Shown: piece by piece, positions 18,643 through 27,926 of the stretch | Position numbering within the stretch: position 1 is the stretch's first letter | Layout: each line of letters starts with the position of its first letter | Assembly (NCBI GenBank): GCA_947331495.1 | Contig: CAMZOI010000004.1 | Location: 81,042 to 145,041, forward strand | Reading direction: 5' to 3' | DNA: 64,000 bases | DNA from: Erythrobacteraceae bacterium Alg239-R51 | GTDB lineage: Bacteria; Pseudomonadota; Alphaproteobacteria; Sphingomonadales; Sphingomonadaceae | The notes under the pieces: generated by a model | Told to the model about the DNA's origin: nothing | Databases searched by the model: none | Seen by the model: only the letters and a program-made list of their open reading frames with translations | Position numbers and translations under genes: made by a program

Positions 18643-18678
18643 CCCTCGTGCCAACGCCCCCGGCACGAGGGTTTTTTG
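18643..18678 (+). terminator. strong rho-independent terminator
   Basis: CCCTCGTGCC (18643-18652) and GGCACGAGGG (18662-18671) form a perfect ten-pair stem with a nine-base loop, followed by six T. The T-tract is on the plus strand. It is 178 bp beyond the LolA-like stop, leaving a long 3' UTR or room for a separate small RNA; it also abuts the 3' end of the convergent alkaline phosphatase gene. Confidence 0.88.
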
Positions 18679-18686
18679 TTGTTCGC

Positions 18687-20096
18687 CTATTCCCAGCCAA
18701 AAGCATCACGAATTATATCGTAGATGCGGTTCTGCTCGATCACGCCGCGGGCCCGTTCCGCCCCCGGTCCATGTGCGTAAAGCGCCACGTCCTCGCCCGC
18801 ATGGGTTTCCGAGCCGAGCGGCACCAGCGCCTGCTGTCTGGCCGTCACACCCGTAGCTGGAACGTCGCGCTCGCCCTGCACTGCGCCCGGGCCGTTTGCA
18901 TAGCCCAACGTGGTATAGGGCTTACCATCAGCGCCCAGTGTCGGCCCGTCGACCGAGCCGCTGCTTTCAGGCGGGATCACCAGGCCAAGAATGTCGTTTC
19001 CGCGTCGCGGATAGCCGGCGATGGTGAAGACGTGGCTATGGTCCGCCGTGACCATGATCAGCGTCTCTTCCGGGTCGGTATTGTCAATCGCATACTGGAT
19101 TGCCTGCGCGAATTCGAGCGCTTCCTCCAGCGCGTAGCCCGCCTGGCCGGCATGGTGTCCATGGTCGATACGCCCGCTCTCGACCATCAGGTAGTACCCT
19201 TTAGGATCGGATTTAAGCCTGGCTATCGCAGATGCTGTCATCTCCGTCAGCGTCGGCTCGCTGCTGCCGGGTTCGCGTTCGACCATGTAGGTCAGATGGC
19301 TCGGAGCGAAGAGACCGAGGACGGGCTTGTCGGCAGGTGCCGCTGCCAGGGCCTGTGCGCTCTCGACGTAGCTCCCACCGGTGCGTGCCGCCCATTGTCG
19401 CGGAAGGTCGCCCGCCGTATCGAGCCGCTGGCCCTTGCCATCACGACCAAAGAAGGCCGCCCGCCCGCCGCCCAGTGCCACGTCGAAATCGGCTTCTACA
19501 AGCTGCAGCGCAATATCGCGGCACATAAGGCCGCGCTGACCTTCGGGTATGCCGATATCCGCTTCCCAATTCCTGTCGACGCTGCGGGCATAGACCGAGG
19601 CCGGCGTTGCGTGGGTGAGGCGCGCCGTGCTGATGATGCCAAGCGCGTAACCGCGGCGCTTCACTTCCTCACCAAGGAGCGGCAGTTCGTGTCCTGCTCC
19701 GCTGGCGCAATCGCCGCTCGTTGCGCCCGGACCGATGCCAAGCATTCCGATTTTCGTCTTGACCCCCGAATGCATGGCTGTTGCCGTACCCGCGCTATCA
19801 GGGACCTGGGCGTTGGTATTGTATGTCTTGACCAAGGCAACATTTTCGAATGTTTCGAAAGGCAACACGTGCTCTTCGCCCATCTTGCCAAGCTTCTGCC
19901 CTGCATAGATACGCGCGGCCGTCACGGTGGAAACCCCCATTCCATCGCCAATGAACAGGATGACGTTCTTCGCTCGGCTGTTTTGGGGACCCGCGACGCC
20001 GACCGTGCCTGAACTCTGCACCGGCGCGGGCGTGGCGCAGGCGCTCAAGCCTAGTGTCGCGGCTATAATGGCGATATGAAGGGGGCGACGGATCAT
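18687..20096 (-). CDS. alkaline phosphatase (PhoA-type), lipoprotein
   Basis: A 469-residue alkaline phosphatase hydrolysing phosphomonoesters outside the cytoplasm. The N-terminus is a lipoprotein signal with lipobox LSAC. Family motifs are NVILFIGDGMG, VPDSAGTATAM (nucleophile Ser), GRIDHGHHAG, TADHSHVF and THAGEDVALYA (zinc ligands). It is on the minus strand, with the strong plus-strand terminator just past its stop. No obvious Pho box was recognised in the 100 bp separating it from the divergent exonuclease III gene. Confidence 0.94.
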   Translation of the reverse strand: MIRRPLHIAIIAATLGLSACATPAPVQSSGTVGVAGPQNSRAKNVILFIGDGMGVSTVTAARIYAGQKLGKMGEEHVLPFETFENVALVKTYNTNAQVPDSAGTATAMHSGVKTKIGMLGIGPGATSGDCASGAGHELPLLGEEVKRRGYALGIISTARLTHATPASVYARSVDRNWEADIGIPEGQRGLMCRDIALQLVEADFDVALGGGRAAFFGRDGKGQRLDTAGDLPRQWAARTGGSYVESAQALAAAPADKPVLGLFAPSHLTYMVEREPGSSEPTLTEMTASAIARLKSDPKGYYLMVESGRIDHGHHAGQAGYALEEALEFAQAIQYAIDNTDPEETLIMVTADHSHVFTIAGYPRRGNDILGLVIPPESSGSVDGPTLGADGKPYTTLGYANGPGAVQGERDVPATGVTARQQALVPLGSETHAGEDVALYAHGPGAERARGVIEQNRIYDIIRDAFGWE

Positions 20097-20196
20097 GCGG
20101 TATCTCCAGGTTCGATCGATTATTCTGTATATCGGTCCCCTTGAAGACGAAAGCGTGACGCTTGCGAGAGGCAGGTCCGTCGCCTAACTCGCTCGC

Positions 20197-20994
20197 ATGA
20201 TTTCGATCGCTACCTGGAATATAAACTCGGTTCGCTTGCGCATGCCGATCGTCGCGCGCTTTCTCGAAGAGCAGTCGCCCGACATTCTATGTCTGCAGGA
20301 AATCAAATGTCAGGAGCACCAGTTCCCGTTCGAAGCGTTCAGAGCGTTGGGCTACGAACATTTCGCGGTCCACGGGCAGAAGGGTTATCACGGCGTGGCG
20401 ACCGTCGGGAAAATTCCGTTCCGCGATCATTCGAAGCATGACTGGCAAGACAATGGCGAGGCCCGTCATATCGGTGTCGAACTGACCGATCCCGCACATC
20501 AAGGGTTGATCGTGGAGAATGTCTACGTTCCCGCCGGCGGTGACATTCCCGACCGCGCGCAGAACGTGAAGTTCGGACAGAAGCTCGACTTTTTCGAGCG
20601 GATGACGCGCTGGGCGGACGCTATAGAGCGGCCCACGTTAATCGTCGGCGATTTCAACGTCGCGCCGCTGGAAAGCGACGTGTGGAGCCACAAGCAATTG
20701 CGCAAGGTCGTCAGCCATACCCCGATCGAGATCGCGACGTTGCAGCGATTCATGGACGCGCATGGCTGGGCGGATATCGGTCGCCAGCATATCAAGTCGC
20801 CGGAGCGGTATTACAGCTGGTGGAGCTACCGCGCGAAAGACTGGAAGGCTAACGACCGGGGCCGCCGACTCGATCATATGTGGGCCAGCCCCGAACTCGC
20901 GAAGCAGGCGAAGGCGCATTCGGTTCACGAGTATGCGCGCGATTGGGAGAAGCCCTCCGACCACGTGCCGCTCGTCACCGAGTTCGATATATGA
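20197..20994 (+). CDS. xth: exodeoxyribonuclease III
   Basis: A 265-residue AP endonuclease and 3'-5' exonuclease of base-excision repair. Signatures are ISIATWNINSVRLR, CLQEIKCQ (metal-binding Glu35), VGDFNVAP, RLDHMWASPEL and SDHVPLVTEF at the C-terminus. Length is normal. It is followed immediately by ribA; the xth stop is 13 bp before the likely ribA start. Confidence 0.96.
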   Translation: MISIATWNINSVRLRMPIVARFLEEQSPDILCLQEIKCQEHQFPFEAFRALGYEHFAVHGQKGYHGVATVGKIPFRDHSKHDWQDNGEARHIGVELTDPAHQGLIVENVYVPAGGDIPDRAQNVKFGQKLDFFERMTRWADAIERPTLIVGDFNVAPLESDVWSHKQLRKVVSHTPIEIATLQRFMDAHGWADIGRQHIKSPERYYSWWSYRAKDWKANDRGRRLDHMWASPELAKQAKAHSVHEYARDWEKPSDHVPLVTEFDI

Positions 20995-21007
20995 CGGAGT
21001 TAGGCCA

Positions 21008-22069
21008 CTGACAGGGCCTTCTCCTTCGCGGCGGGCGGCGCTGGCGGTGGATGCGCTGCGCCACGGCTGGCCATTGGCGATCGAGGGCGCGCCGCTGCTC
21101 CAGCCCGTCGAAACGGCATTTTCCGAGGTTTCGGGCGAAACCATGCTGATATCGGCTACGCGCGCGGCCACCCTCAAGCTAGCAAACCAGCGCGAGGCGG
21201 CGGTTCCGCGGCATCCGGTGCTGCTGCGCGCCGCGGAACTTTTCGATCTGCCCGCGGCGCTGGCAGTGGCCGATCCTGCGCTCGATATGCGAAACCCGCT
21301 GAAAGGACCGTTCAAGGCGTTGCCTCTCGAATGGGAGAAACAGGCAAAAGCCGCGCTCGAACTCGCGCGAATTGCGGGAATATTACCCGCCTTCATCGTC
21401 GATCCGGAAGGAAGCAGCGAGGCCGCATGTCTGACCGCCAGCGATGTCGGTGCCTTCAGCGATCCCATGCGGCTCGGCATTGCCACCCGCGCCCGGCTGC
21501 CCGTGGCGGCGGCCCAAGGCGCGCACATCGTCGCCTTTCGCAGCCCTGACGATACGCGCGAGCATCTCGCGCTGATCATCGGCCGTGAAAATTCGGCCAC
21601 GCCGCCGCTGGTCCGCCTGCATTCCGAATGTGTAACGGGCGATATTCTCGGAAGCCTAAAATGCGATTGCGGCCCGCAGCTCGATGCCGCGCTTCAGGCG
21701 ATGGCGACGGAGGAAAAGGGAGGCGGCTGGGGCATTCTGCTCTACATGCGACAGGAAGGGCGCGGGATCGGCATGGTCAACAAGCTGCGCGCCTATCGCC
21801 TGCAGGATCAGGGCTTCGACACGGTCGACGCCAATACCCGGCTCGGTCTGCCCGACGAGGCGCGAGATTTCCCCACCGCCGCGCGCATGCTGGGCTTGCT
21901 TGGCGTGAAGGATATCCGCCTTATGACGAACAATCCCGCGAAGGTCGCAGCATTTGAGGCCGAAGGCGTGAAAGTGTCCGAGCGCTTGGCACATTCGCTG
22001 CCCGACAATCCCCATAACGCCCGCTACCTCGCTACGAAGCGAGACCGGGCGGGACACCTGCTGCCATGA
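21008..22069 (+). CDS. ribA: GTP cyclohydrolase II (riboflavin biosynthesis)
   Basis: RibA opens GTP to the first riboflavin precursor. The zinc cysteines are in HSECVTGDILGSLKCDCGPQL (read as HSECVTGD and LKCDCG), with MRQEGRGIGMVNKLRAY and TNNPAKVAAFE downstream. The 130-residue N-terminal part looks like a degenerate RibB-like domain and should not be a functional DHBP synthase. There is no ATG near the start: GGAG (20996-20999) is spaced 8 nt from a CTG at 21008, giving M-TGPSPSRRAALAVDAL, while the first GTG is at 21047 with no good ribosome-binding site. I favour CTG but not firmly. Confidence 0.9.
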   Translation: MTGPSPSRRAALAVDALRHGWPLAIEGAPLLQPVETAFSEVSGETMLISATRAATLKLANQREAAVPRHPVLLRAAELFDLPAALAVADPALDMRNPLKGPFKALPLEWEKQAKAALELARIAGILPAFIVDPEGSSEAACLTASDVGAFSDPMRLGIATRARLPVAAAQGAHIVAFRSPDDTREHLALIIGRENSATPPLVRLHSECVTGDILGSLKCDCGPQLDAALQAMATEEKGGGWGILLYMRQEGRGIGMVNKLRAYRLQDQGFDTVDANTRLGLPDEARDFPTAARMLGLLGVKDIRLMTNNPAKVAAFEAEGVKVSERLAHSLPDNPHNARYLATKRDRAGHLLP

Positions 22070-22375
22070 ACGCAATTGTCATCTAGCTGAACGGGCGGGC
22101 GAGCAAGGGACAATTCAGGCGCTGACCGAGACCACGTTTCGCGACATGCCTTTGAGTGACGGCGACGAGCAGCATCTCGTAAACGCGCTGCGGCGCGGTC
22201 GCGACCTGGTGCTGTTATTGGCGTAGAGAATGCCGAACGGATCATCGGCCATATCGCCTTCTCGCGCGAGACCATTTCGGAAGGCAGCCGCGACTGGTAC
22301 GACCTCGGCCCGATGACCGGGGAGCTCGGAGCGCAGCAGCTGGTGCTCGAAGGCGATGCTCCGCGGGACGGTGGC
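22068..22375 (+). pseudogene. GNAT family N-acetyltransferase remnant (frameshifted, internally deleted)
   Basis: Translation in two frames gives the two halves of a GNAT acetyltransferase of the YhbS-like type. The first (from about 22071) reads LAERAGEQGTIQALTETTF and RDMPLSDGDEQHLVNALRR, ending at a TAG at 22224. The second, shifted by one base, continues from about 22223 as ENAERIIGHIAFSRETISEG and WYDLGPMTGELGAQQLVLEGD. The acetyl-CoA loop (R-x-x-G-x-G/A) expected after the DLGP strand is missing, so there is also a deletion. No intact start is visible. It runs into the 3' end of the convergent psd gene. A true loss of function rather than a sequencing slip is favoured because two lesions are present. 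Confidence 0.7.
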
Positions 22376-23236
22376 CTACGCCGCGGCGTTCGGCTGAAGC
22401 CGCTTGCCGATGGCCTGCCCCATGCGGACGCTGTCTCCCGGCCTGAGATCATCGAGCCATTCGACCCTGCCCGGCTCGAAGAGCAACACCACGGTCGAGC
22501 CGAGAATAAAACGTCCCATTTCCTCGCCTGCTCCGAAGCTGTGCCGGTTCGGTGAGAACTCCTGCCTTACGAGCGCAGGCGCGTGGGTTTCGACAAGCCC
22601 CGACCAGACCGTTTCGATGCCTGCCACGATCATCGCACCGACCATCACGCTGGCGAAATGGCCATCCTCACCTTCGAACAGGCAAGCAAGGCGCTCGTTG
22701 CGGGCGAACAGGCCGTCGACATTCTCAGCTGTAACCTGGTTCACCGAAAAAAGGTCGCCCGGGACGTAGGTGGTCGAAAGCAAATTTCCGGTCGCGGGCA
22801 TATGAACCCGATGATAATCGCGCGGAGACAGGTAGACGGTCGCGAAGTGCCCACCCTCGAACCGGCGTGCCGCAGTCTCGTTATCGCCGAGCAACTGGCG
22901 GGCCGTGAAATGACGGCCCTTGGCCTGGAAAATCCGGCCCTGCTCGACCCGTCCGATCTGGCTGATCGTGCCATCGGCCGGACTGAGGATATTGCGCGTT
23001 TCGTCGGCCAGCGGTCGAGCGCCCGGCTTCAGTTCGCGCGTGAAGAAATCGTTAAATGAGGAATAGTCATCGACGTTTCGGGCCGCTTCGCTCATGTCAA
23101 CGTCATAAGCCGCAATAAAGCGCCGGATAAGCCGGTCCTTCAACCAGCCGATCTTGCTCGAAGCGATCTTGCCCGCGCTGCGTGATACGGCGTGGTGAGG
23201 GAGGATGTGCTGAAGCCAGATGAAGGGTGAAGTCAT
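22376..23236 (-). CDS. psd: phosphatidylserine decarboxylase proenzyme
   Basis: A 286-residue precursor that self-cleaves to a pyruvoyl enzyme making phosphatidylethanolamine. The cleavage site is seen as RFILGSTVVLLFEPG (Ser about 247, 38 residues from the C-terminus plus Thr), and the N-terminal half has FNDFFTRELKPGARP, SPADGTI and YLSPRDYHRVHMP. This is the long, Psd1-like form. ATG 23236 is chosen; an upstream GTG (23257) adds only seven residues and neither has a clear Shine-Dalgarno. It faces the acetyltransferase relic and follows the zinc-finger gene. Confidence 0.93.
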   Translation of the reverse strand: MTSPFIWLQHILPHHAVSRSAGKIASSKIGWLKDRLIRRFIAAYDVDMSEAARNVDDYSSFNDFFTRELKPGARPLADETRNILSPADGTISQIGRVEQGRIFQAKGRHFTARQLLGDNETAARRFEGGHFATVYLSPRDYHRVHMPATGNLLSTTYVPGDLFSVNQVTAENVDGLFARNERLACLFEGEDGHFASVMVGAMIVAGIETVWSGLVETHAPALVRQEFSPNRHSFGAGEEMGRFILGSTVVLLFEPGRVEWLDDLRPGDSVRMGQAIGKRLQPNAAA

Positions 23237-23266
23237 GATCGGACTGGTCGTGCGCACGGACGCGAC

Positions 23267-23530
23267 TTAACGCAACTGGCTATCCTTGCTTCCGCGCCGG
23301 TTATACGCCGTGTGACGGACAAACGCGTCCTTGCCGGACTGGCATTCGACGCATCTGCGCACCCCTGGCAGCGCTTTTCGGCGTTTTTCGGGGATCGGCT
23401 CGCCGCACTCATCGCAGTACTGCGCACTTTCGCCCTGAGGCATGCGCGAACGCGCCGCGCTGACCGCATCGCTTATCGTGTCATCGATCTGGTCCTGAAC
23501 CGCCCCGTCGCGGGCCCATCCACCTGCCAT
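23267..23530 (-). CDS. DksA/TraR family C4-type zinc-finger protein
   Basis: An 87-residue protein with one zinc finger, CDECGEPI and RRCVECQ, preceded by an amphipathic helix (DDTISDAVSAARSRMPQGES). It resembles the short YbiI/TraR group, which may bind the RNA polymerase secondary channel, rather than full-length DksA. It lies 30 bp upstream of psd on the same strand and may share its transcript. Confidence 0.88.
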   Translation of the reverse strand: MAGGWARDGAVQDQIDDTISDAVSAARSRMPQGESAQYCDECGEPIPEKRRKALPGVRRCVECQSGKDAFVRHTAYNRRGSKDSQLR

Positions 23531-23577
23531 GAAGGCCTCCTTGATTTCTCAAACGATCAGGTGGAGGGACGTGTTCC

Positions 23578-24573
23578 CTACCGGCGTTCGAAAGCGCGCA
23601 GGTTCGGACCGAGCAGATTGTCGCCAATCGTCAGCCGGTCTCCAGTCCAGTCGGCCACGAACACGGACTCACGCCGCAGGCCAGGTGCCAATTGTGCATT
23701 GTTCTCTTCGATCACCAGCCCGTCGGAGCTGTATTTCGCGCCCTCGGCCCCGACAGCGATCAGGGCGGACCAGTTTTCCTTGTCACGGCCCTGTACGAAC
23801 CAATTGCCGGTGATCGCGCCGCCGCCGCCTTCGGGCAGATCGATCATGTAGTTCGTCCCTCTTCCATTCGAATCGTCGAAACTGTTGTCGCTTATGAGGT
23901 TATAAGCAGCACGCGACTTCAGATAATGTCCGCCGGTTCCCTGTTCGAAACGGCTGCGTGTCACGCTAAGTCGCCCGTAATCGCCGACATAAATCGAGTG
24001 TGCGCAACCCGCGGAATGCTCACATGTGCCAAGCCGCGTGAAAGTGGAACGGTCGATAGTCAACTCGCTATCGACACCGTTCGTTGTCAAAATGCCCTGC
24101 TGGCTGTCGCGAAACCAGCTTTGCGAAATGTGAAGCGGTCCCTGTTCGAGCCGAATGCCCGCGCCATTGCCGTCCGGAACACTAATGTCGGCGAAGACGA
24201 TCCCTTCGACCCCCGCGCCGCGTCCGCGAAGGACGAGCGCGGCCTTGCCTTCGCACGCGGTGCCGCCAAGCAGCGTCTCGCCCGGTTCGACAGCGCGAAA
24301 CGTGATATTCCCGCTTGTCTGGACTGCGCATTGTTTCCAGTTTCCAGGAGCGATGGAAATCGTACCGTCGCGCTCGCCGATCGCGTTCACCGCTTCCTGC
24401 AACGAGGCAAAGCCCTGCCCGGTTTCCAGGACCGTGAACGGAGCTGCCGGTCGATCCTGCGCCAGAAGCGCCGCCAGCGGAATGGCCGTCACCGCGAACA
24501 AGGCGACTGTGCCCGTAAGCCAGCGCGGCGTTCGTGTTATCGACGAGACCATGTCCCGGAAATAGATTCTCAT
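23578..24573 (-). CDS. right-handed parallel beta-helix repeat protein, membrane-anchored or exported
   Basis: A 331-residue protein with an N-terminal hydrophobic segment (WLTGTVALFAVTAIPLAALL) followed by pectate-lyase-like beta-helix coils: VEGIVFADISVPDGNGAGI, LHISQSWFRDSQQGILTTNG, LTIDRSTFTRLG, LSVTRSRFEQGTGGHYLKS and YNLISDNSFDDSNG. Such folds bind or cut polysaccharide, or serve as periplasmic sensors; no catalytic triad is obvious. ATG 24573 is used because longer starts would overlap the neighbouring hydrolase gene. Confidence 0.78.
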   Translation of the reverse strand: MRIYFRDMVSSITRTPRWLTGTVALFAVTAIPLAALLAQDRPAAPFTVLETGQGFASLQEAVNAIGERDGTISIAPGNWKQCAVQTSGNITFRAVEPGETLLGGTACEGKAALVLRGRGAGVEGIVFADISVPDGNGAGIRLEQGPLHISQSWFRDSQQGILTTNGVDSELTIDRSTFTRLGTCEHSAGCAHSIYVGDYGRLSVTRSRFEQGTGGHYLKSRAAYNLISDNSFDDSNGRGTNYMIDLPEGGGGAITGNWFVQGRDKENWSALIAVGAEGAKYSSDGLVIEENNAQLAPGLRRESVFVADWTGDRLTIGDNLLGPNLRAFERR

Positions 24574-24610
24574 GGTTAACATTACGACAACATCCCGGAG
24601 TCTTGACCGC

Positions 24611-25582
24611 TCACTCAGCTTCACCATCCGCCTGCCCGACGAACGCGGCGATCGCATCGACCAGTTCCGTCATGACGGGCAGGGACGGGTCGGTATAGGT
24701 CGCCAAATTCCCTGCGCGATCCTCGCCGGCGGCACTTTTGAGAACGTGATTCATGTTTGCTAGCATGACATATCGCGCCGCCGGTTGCGCCGCATGCAAC
24801 GCCTGACCATCGTCGAGCGTGACCTGCAAGTCTTGCCCCCCTTGAACAATCAGCATCGGAAGCGCGGTTTCCCCCGCCAGCGCCGCTGGATCGTATGCCA
24901 TAATGTCAACGAGGAAACCCTGTACCTGAGGCGCAAATAGACCCTGCAAGGCCGGGTGCATATCGGACACATTCACCCGGTCGCCCGCTTCGAGCGTATC
25001 GATCGCCGTCATGGCATCGGGAAGAATGACGCTATTCGCCGGATTGGCCCGCAATTGATCGCGCAGAATATCGCCCAGAGGCCGTCCCGGCACAGCGACA
25101 AGAATTGCTCCGCAGATATTATCGACCCGCTGTGCCGCCGCAAGAGCGACAAGGCCGCCCTCGCTATGCCCAAGCAACCATACGCATTCACGCTGCGTAG
25201 CTTCTCGCGCCGAAACGATCCAGGCAGCGACATCCTCGACGTAAGCCCCTATGGTCACGTTGTTAGGATCGGCGATCGCAGTGTTGCTACCGAACATTCC
25301 GCGCTTGTCGATGCGCAAGCTTCCTATGCCTCGTTCACGGAGCGCTTCTGCCAGAAGGCGGTAGGATGCGGCGGTGACGCCCAGAGGGTTGTTGCCGTCT
25401 CGATCGGTCGGGCCGGAACCAGGTATAATCAGCACGACCGGATTGTTGTCCACTGGCTGGATCAAGGTGCCGGACAGTTGGTCCTCGGGGCCAGGCGCAG
25501 TAAGTTCTACCTGTGCAAAAGAATTCGTCGACATGGCGCAACCTGCTGCCGCAATGAAAATGGATTTCAACGAATGCTTCAT
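24611..25582 (-). CDS. alpha/beta hydrolase, exported
   Basis: A 323-residue serine hydrolase with a signal peptide (MKHSLKSIFIAAAGCAMST). The oxyanion region is LIIPGSGPTDRDGNNPLG, the nucleophile is in LLGHSEGGLVAL, and the likely acid and His are in IVQGGQDLQV and ANMNHVLK. It is of the type often annotated as dienelactone-hydrolase-like or serine aminopeptidase S33. ATG 25582 follows AAAGGG by 6 nt. It sits 73 bp after recQ on the same strand. Confidence 0.9.
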   Translation of the reverse strand: MKHSLKSIFIAAAGCAMSTNSFAQVELTAPGPEDQLSGTLIQPVDNNPVVLIIPGSGPTDRDGNNPLGVTAASYRLLAEALRERGIGSLRIDKRGMFGSNTAIADPNNVTIGAYVEDVAAWIVSAREATQRECVWLLGHSEGGLVALAAAQRVDNICGAILVAVPGRPLGDILRDQLRANPANSVILPDAMTAIDTLEAGDRVNVSDMHPALQGLFAPQVQGFLVDIMAYDPAALAGETALPMLIVQGGQDLQVTLDDGQALHAAQPAARYVMLANMNHVLKSAAGEDRAGNLATYTDPSLPVMTELVDAIAAFVGQADGEAE

Positions 25583-25655
25583 TCGGCACCCTTTCACTCG
25601 AACTGTATTCCGAATCGAATAAGAGCGCATTGCGCGGCTTGGCACAACAGCCGCA

Positions 25656-27440
25656 TCAACTTCGGACAATCGCGTCGAGAAACTGCTTTCCATAGGCATC
25701 CAGTTTCTTTGCCCCGATGCCTGGCAGCGCTCCGAGTTCGGCTATCGTGTTGGGACGCTTTGCCGCCATTTCTCGCAAGGTTGAATCGTGAAAGACGACA
25801 TAGGGCGGCACTCCACCAGCTTCGGCCAGTTCCTTGCGCAGGGTGCGCAGAGCTTCGAAGAGGGGGTCGCCCACCGGGTTTGCTATCGGGTCGCGACGTC
25901 GCTGTCGTTGACGTTTCGGTGGGGCCACGATCGCCACTTCACTTTTGCCCTTGAGAATCGCCCTTGCGCTACCACCAAGGGCAAGTCCGCCATGCTCTGT
26001 GGCAACAAGATCGCCACGCGTTTGAAGAGCCCTCGAGAGCGGTTGCAGGAGATTGGCCTGCTCGTTCTGAACAATGCCGAACACCGATAAATGGTCGTGT
26101 CCGCGTTGGCGCACCCGTTCGTCTTCAACCCCGGTCAGGACTTTCTGGAGATGTCCCATGCCGAAGCTCTGACCGGTGCGATACACTGCCGAGAGCAACT
26201 TGCGCGCCAGTTCGGTGACATCGGTGACGCGGGGCTTTTCCAGGCAATTGTCGCAATTGCCGCAGGCTTGCGGCGGATCTTCCCCGAAATGCCTGAGCAG
26301 GACTGCGCGGCGGCAGTCGGCGGTTTCGACAAGTCCCGCAAGTGCATCGATCCTGGCACGGTCTGCCTCGCGCCTCGCGCTCTCGACCTCGGCCAGGCGC
26401 TGACGGGCGGTGGCGAAGTCGCCGGCAGCCCAGAACATCGTCGCTTGTGCAGGATCGCCGTCGCGACCAGCACGGCCGGTTTCCTGGTAGTAGGCCTCGA
26501 GTGACTTTGGGACACCGACATGCGCGACGAAACGGACATCGGGCTTGTCGATACCCATTCCGAAAGCAACCGTGGCGACAATCACCATGTCTTCGCTGAG
26601 AACGAACGCCTCCTGGTTCGCAGCCCTAGTCACCGCGTCCAGCCCTGCGTGATAGGGCAACACGCTTCGCCCTGTCGCAGCAGCGAGTTTCTCTGCCAGA
26701 TCCTCGACCTTTCGGCGCGTAGGGCCGTAGATGATACCCGAACCCGGATGCTTAGCCATCATTTGGGAAAGCTGGCGCAGGGGATCGTCTTTGTGCCGGA
26801 TGGCGTAACGAATGTTCGGACGATCGAACCCGGCCAGGATCAGGCCACCCTCAGGAATGCCGAGTTGGGTCATCACATCGGTTCGGGTCCGGCCGTCTGC
26901 CGTGGCCGTCAGTGCGAGCCTCGGAACATTGGGAAACGCATCCATGAGCGGGCGCAACTGGCGGTAGTCGGGCCTGAAATCATGGCCCCATTCGCTCACG
27001 CAGTGGGCTTCGTCCACCGCGAACAGGCTTAGCGGCGCGCTGCTCAGCAGATCGCGAAAACCGCGTTGACTTGCCCGTTCGGGAGAGACGTAGAGAAGAT
27101 CCAGTTCGCCCGCGCGGAACGCATCTTGGGTGCTCCGCCAATCGAAGTCGGCACTGGTCAGAGTTGCGGCACGAATGCCGTTGGCACGCGCGCTCCGGAG
27201 CTGGTCGTGCATTAGGGCAATCAGGGGGCTGATGACCACACACGTTCCGGGCCGCATTGTCGCCGGAAGCTGATATGTAAGGGATTTGCCCGCCCCCGTC
27301 GGCATGACGGCAAGTGCGGATTGCCCAGACAGCACCCGGGCGATGACCTCAGACTGTTTTCCGCGAAAATCATCGAAGCCGAACAGGGTCTTGAGATGCG
27401 CACGCGCCTCGTCCAAATTCACTTCGGCCTCATTCAGCAT
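25656..27440 (-). CDS. recQ: ATP-dependent DNA helicase RecQ
   Basis: A 594-residue superfamily 2 helicase for recombination and fork repair. Motifs in order: Walker A MPTGAGKS (residues 46-53), [17 protein letters not shown], the zinc cysteines in [12 protein letters not shown] and CGNCDNCLE, a winged helix, and a C-terminal HRDC domain ([28 protein letters not shown]). Length matches RecQ. It is divergent from the small lipoprotein gene at 27558. Confidence 0.96.
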   Translation of the reverse strand: MLNEAEVNLDEARAHLKTLFGFDDFRGKQSEVIARVLSGQSALAVMPTGAGKSLTYQLPATMRPGTCVVISPLIALMHDQLRSARANGIRAATLTSADFDWRSTQDAFRAGELDLLYVSPERASQRGFRDLLSSAPLSLFAVDEAHCVSEWGHDFRPDYRQLRPLMDAFPNVPRLALTATADGRTRTDVMTQLGIPEGGLILAGFDRPNIRYAIRHKDDPLRQLSQMMAKHPGSGIIYGPTRRKVEDLAEKLAAATGRSVLPYHAGLDAVTRAANQEAFVLSEDMVIVATVAFGMGIDKPDVRFVAHVGVPKSLEAYYQETGRAGRDGDPAQATMFWAAGDFATARQRLAEVESARREADRARIDALAGLVETADCRRAVLLRHFGEDPPQACGNCDNCLEKPRVTDVTELARKLLSAVYRTGQSFGMGHLQKVLTGVEDERVRQRGHDHLSVFGIVQNEQANLLQPLSRALQTRGDLVATEHGGLALGGSARAILKGKSEVAIVAPPKRQRQRRRDPIANPVGDPLFEALRTLRKELAEAGGVPPYVVFHDSTLREMAAKRPNTIAELGALPGIGAKKLDAYGKQFLDAIVRS

Positions 27441-27557
27441 GGGCTACCTGTGGCACAAACACTTGGGCACGCAACCGCTTCCCTCGCATTTTTCCCCTTG
27501 CTCCTTGCTCAAGCCTTACGTTTAACGACGCGGCAACCCATTGACAGGAGAATTCTC

Positions 27558-27860
27558 ATGAAGTTTCGTGTTGCTCTGGTCGCATCTGCGACTGTCGCGC
27601 TTGCTGCTTGTGGCAGCAATGAAGATGCATCGATCGAGGCTGAGGCCGAGACGGTTGAATACACCGCCGACGAGGCGCTGGAAGGCGTCGACGAAGAACC
27701 GGTCGCCGATCCGTCGGCCAATCTTTCCACGCCGCAGAACGTCCAGGACGAGGCCGAGGTCGCTCCGGAAGAAGCTGCAACGATCGAGGCTGCTGGCGAC
27801 AACGCGGCTGCTACCGCCGAAGCAGCGATGGACGAAATGTACGGCGACGCCGAGAACTGA
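27558..27860 (+). CDS. small acidic lipoprotein, hypothetical
   Basis: A 100-residue protein with a lipoprotein signal (MKFRVALVASATVALAAC; lipobox LAAC, Cys 18). The mature part is about 80 residues, almost without basic residues and rich in Glu, Asp and Ala (for example DEAEVAPEEAATIEAAGD). AGGAG precedes ATG 27558 by 8 nt. A similar acidic lipoprotein is at 33723. Function unknown. Confidence 0.75.
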   Translation: MKFRVALVASATVALAACGSNEDASIEAEAETVEYTADEALEGVDEEPVADPSANLSTPQNVQDEAEVAPEEAATIEAAGDNAAATAEAAMDEMYGDAEN

Positions 27861-27869
27861 GCTTTTATT

Positions 27870-27912
27870 CGCCGGAGTGCCGTAACGGATTTTACGCCCA
27901 CGCACTCCGGCG
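27870..27912. repeat. perfect 11-bp inverted repeat between two lipoprotein genes
   Basis: CGCCGGAGTGC (27870-27880) and GCACTCCGGCG (27902-27912) are exact complements around a 21-nt loop. No T-tract follows on either strand, so it is not a classical terminator; it may stabilise the upstream mRNA or bind a regulator. It is 15 bp upstream of the next start codon. Confidence 0.5.
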
Positions 27913-27926
27913 ATAGCTTGTGACCT

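Noticed and set aside
18648..20012. 454-codon open frame antisense to alkaline phosphatase
   Set aside because: Sense strand encodes all alkaline phosphatase motifs; the antisense frame has none.
20995..21007. Riboswitch (FMN) before ribA
   Set aside because: Only 13 bp separate xth from ribA, so there is no space for an aptamer.
27541..27546. TTGACA just before the small lipoprotein gene
   Set aside because: It lies next to the ribosome-binding site with no room for a -10 and transcription start; coincidence.
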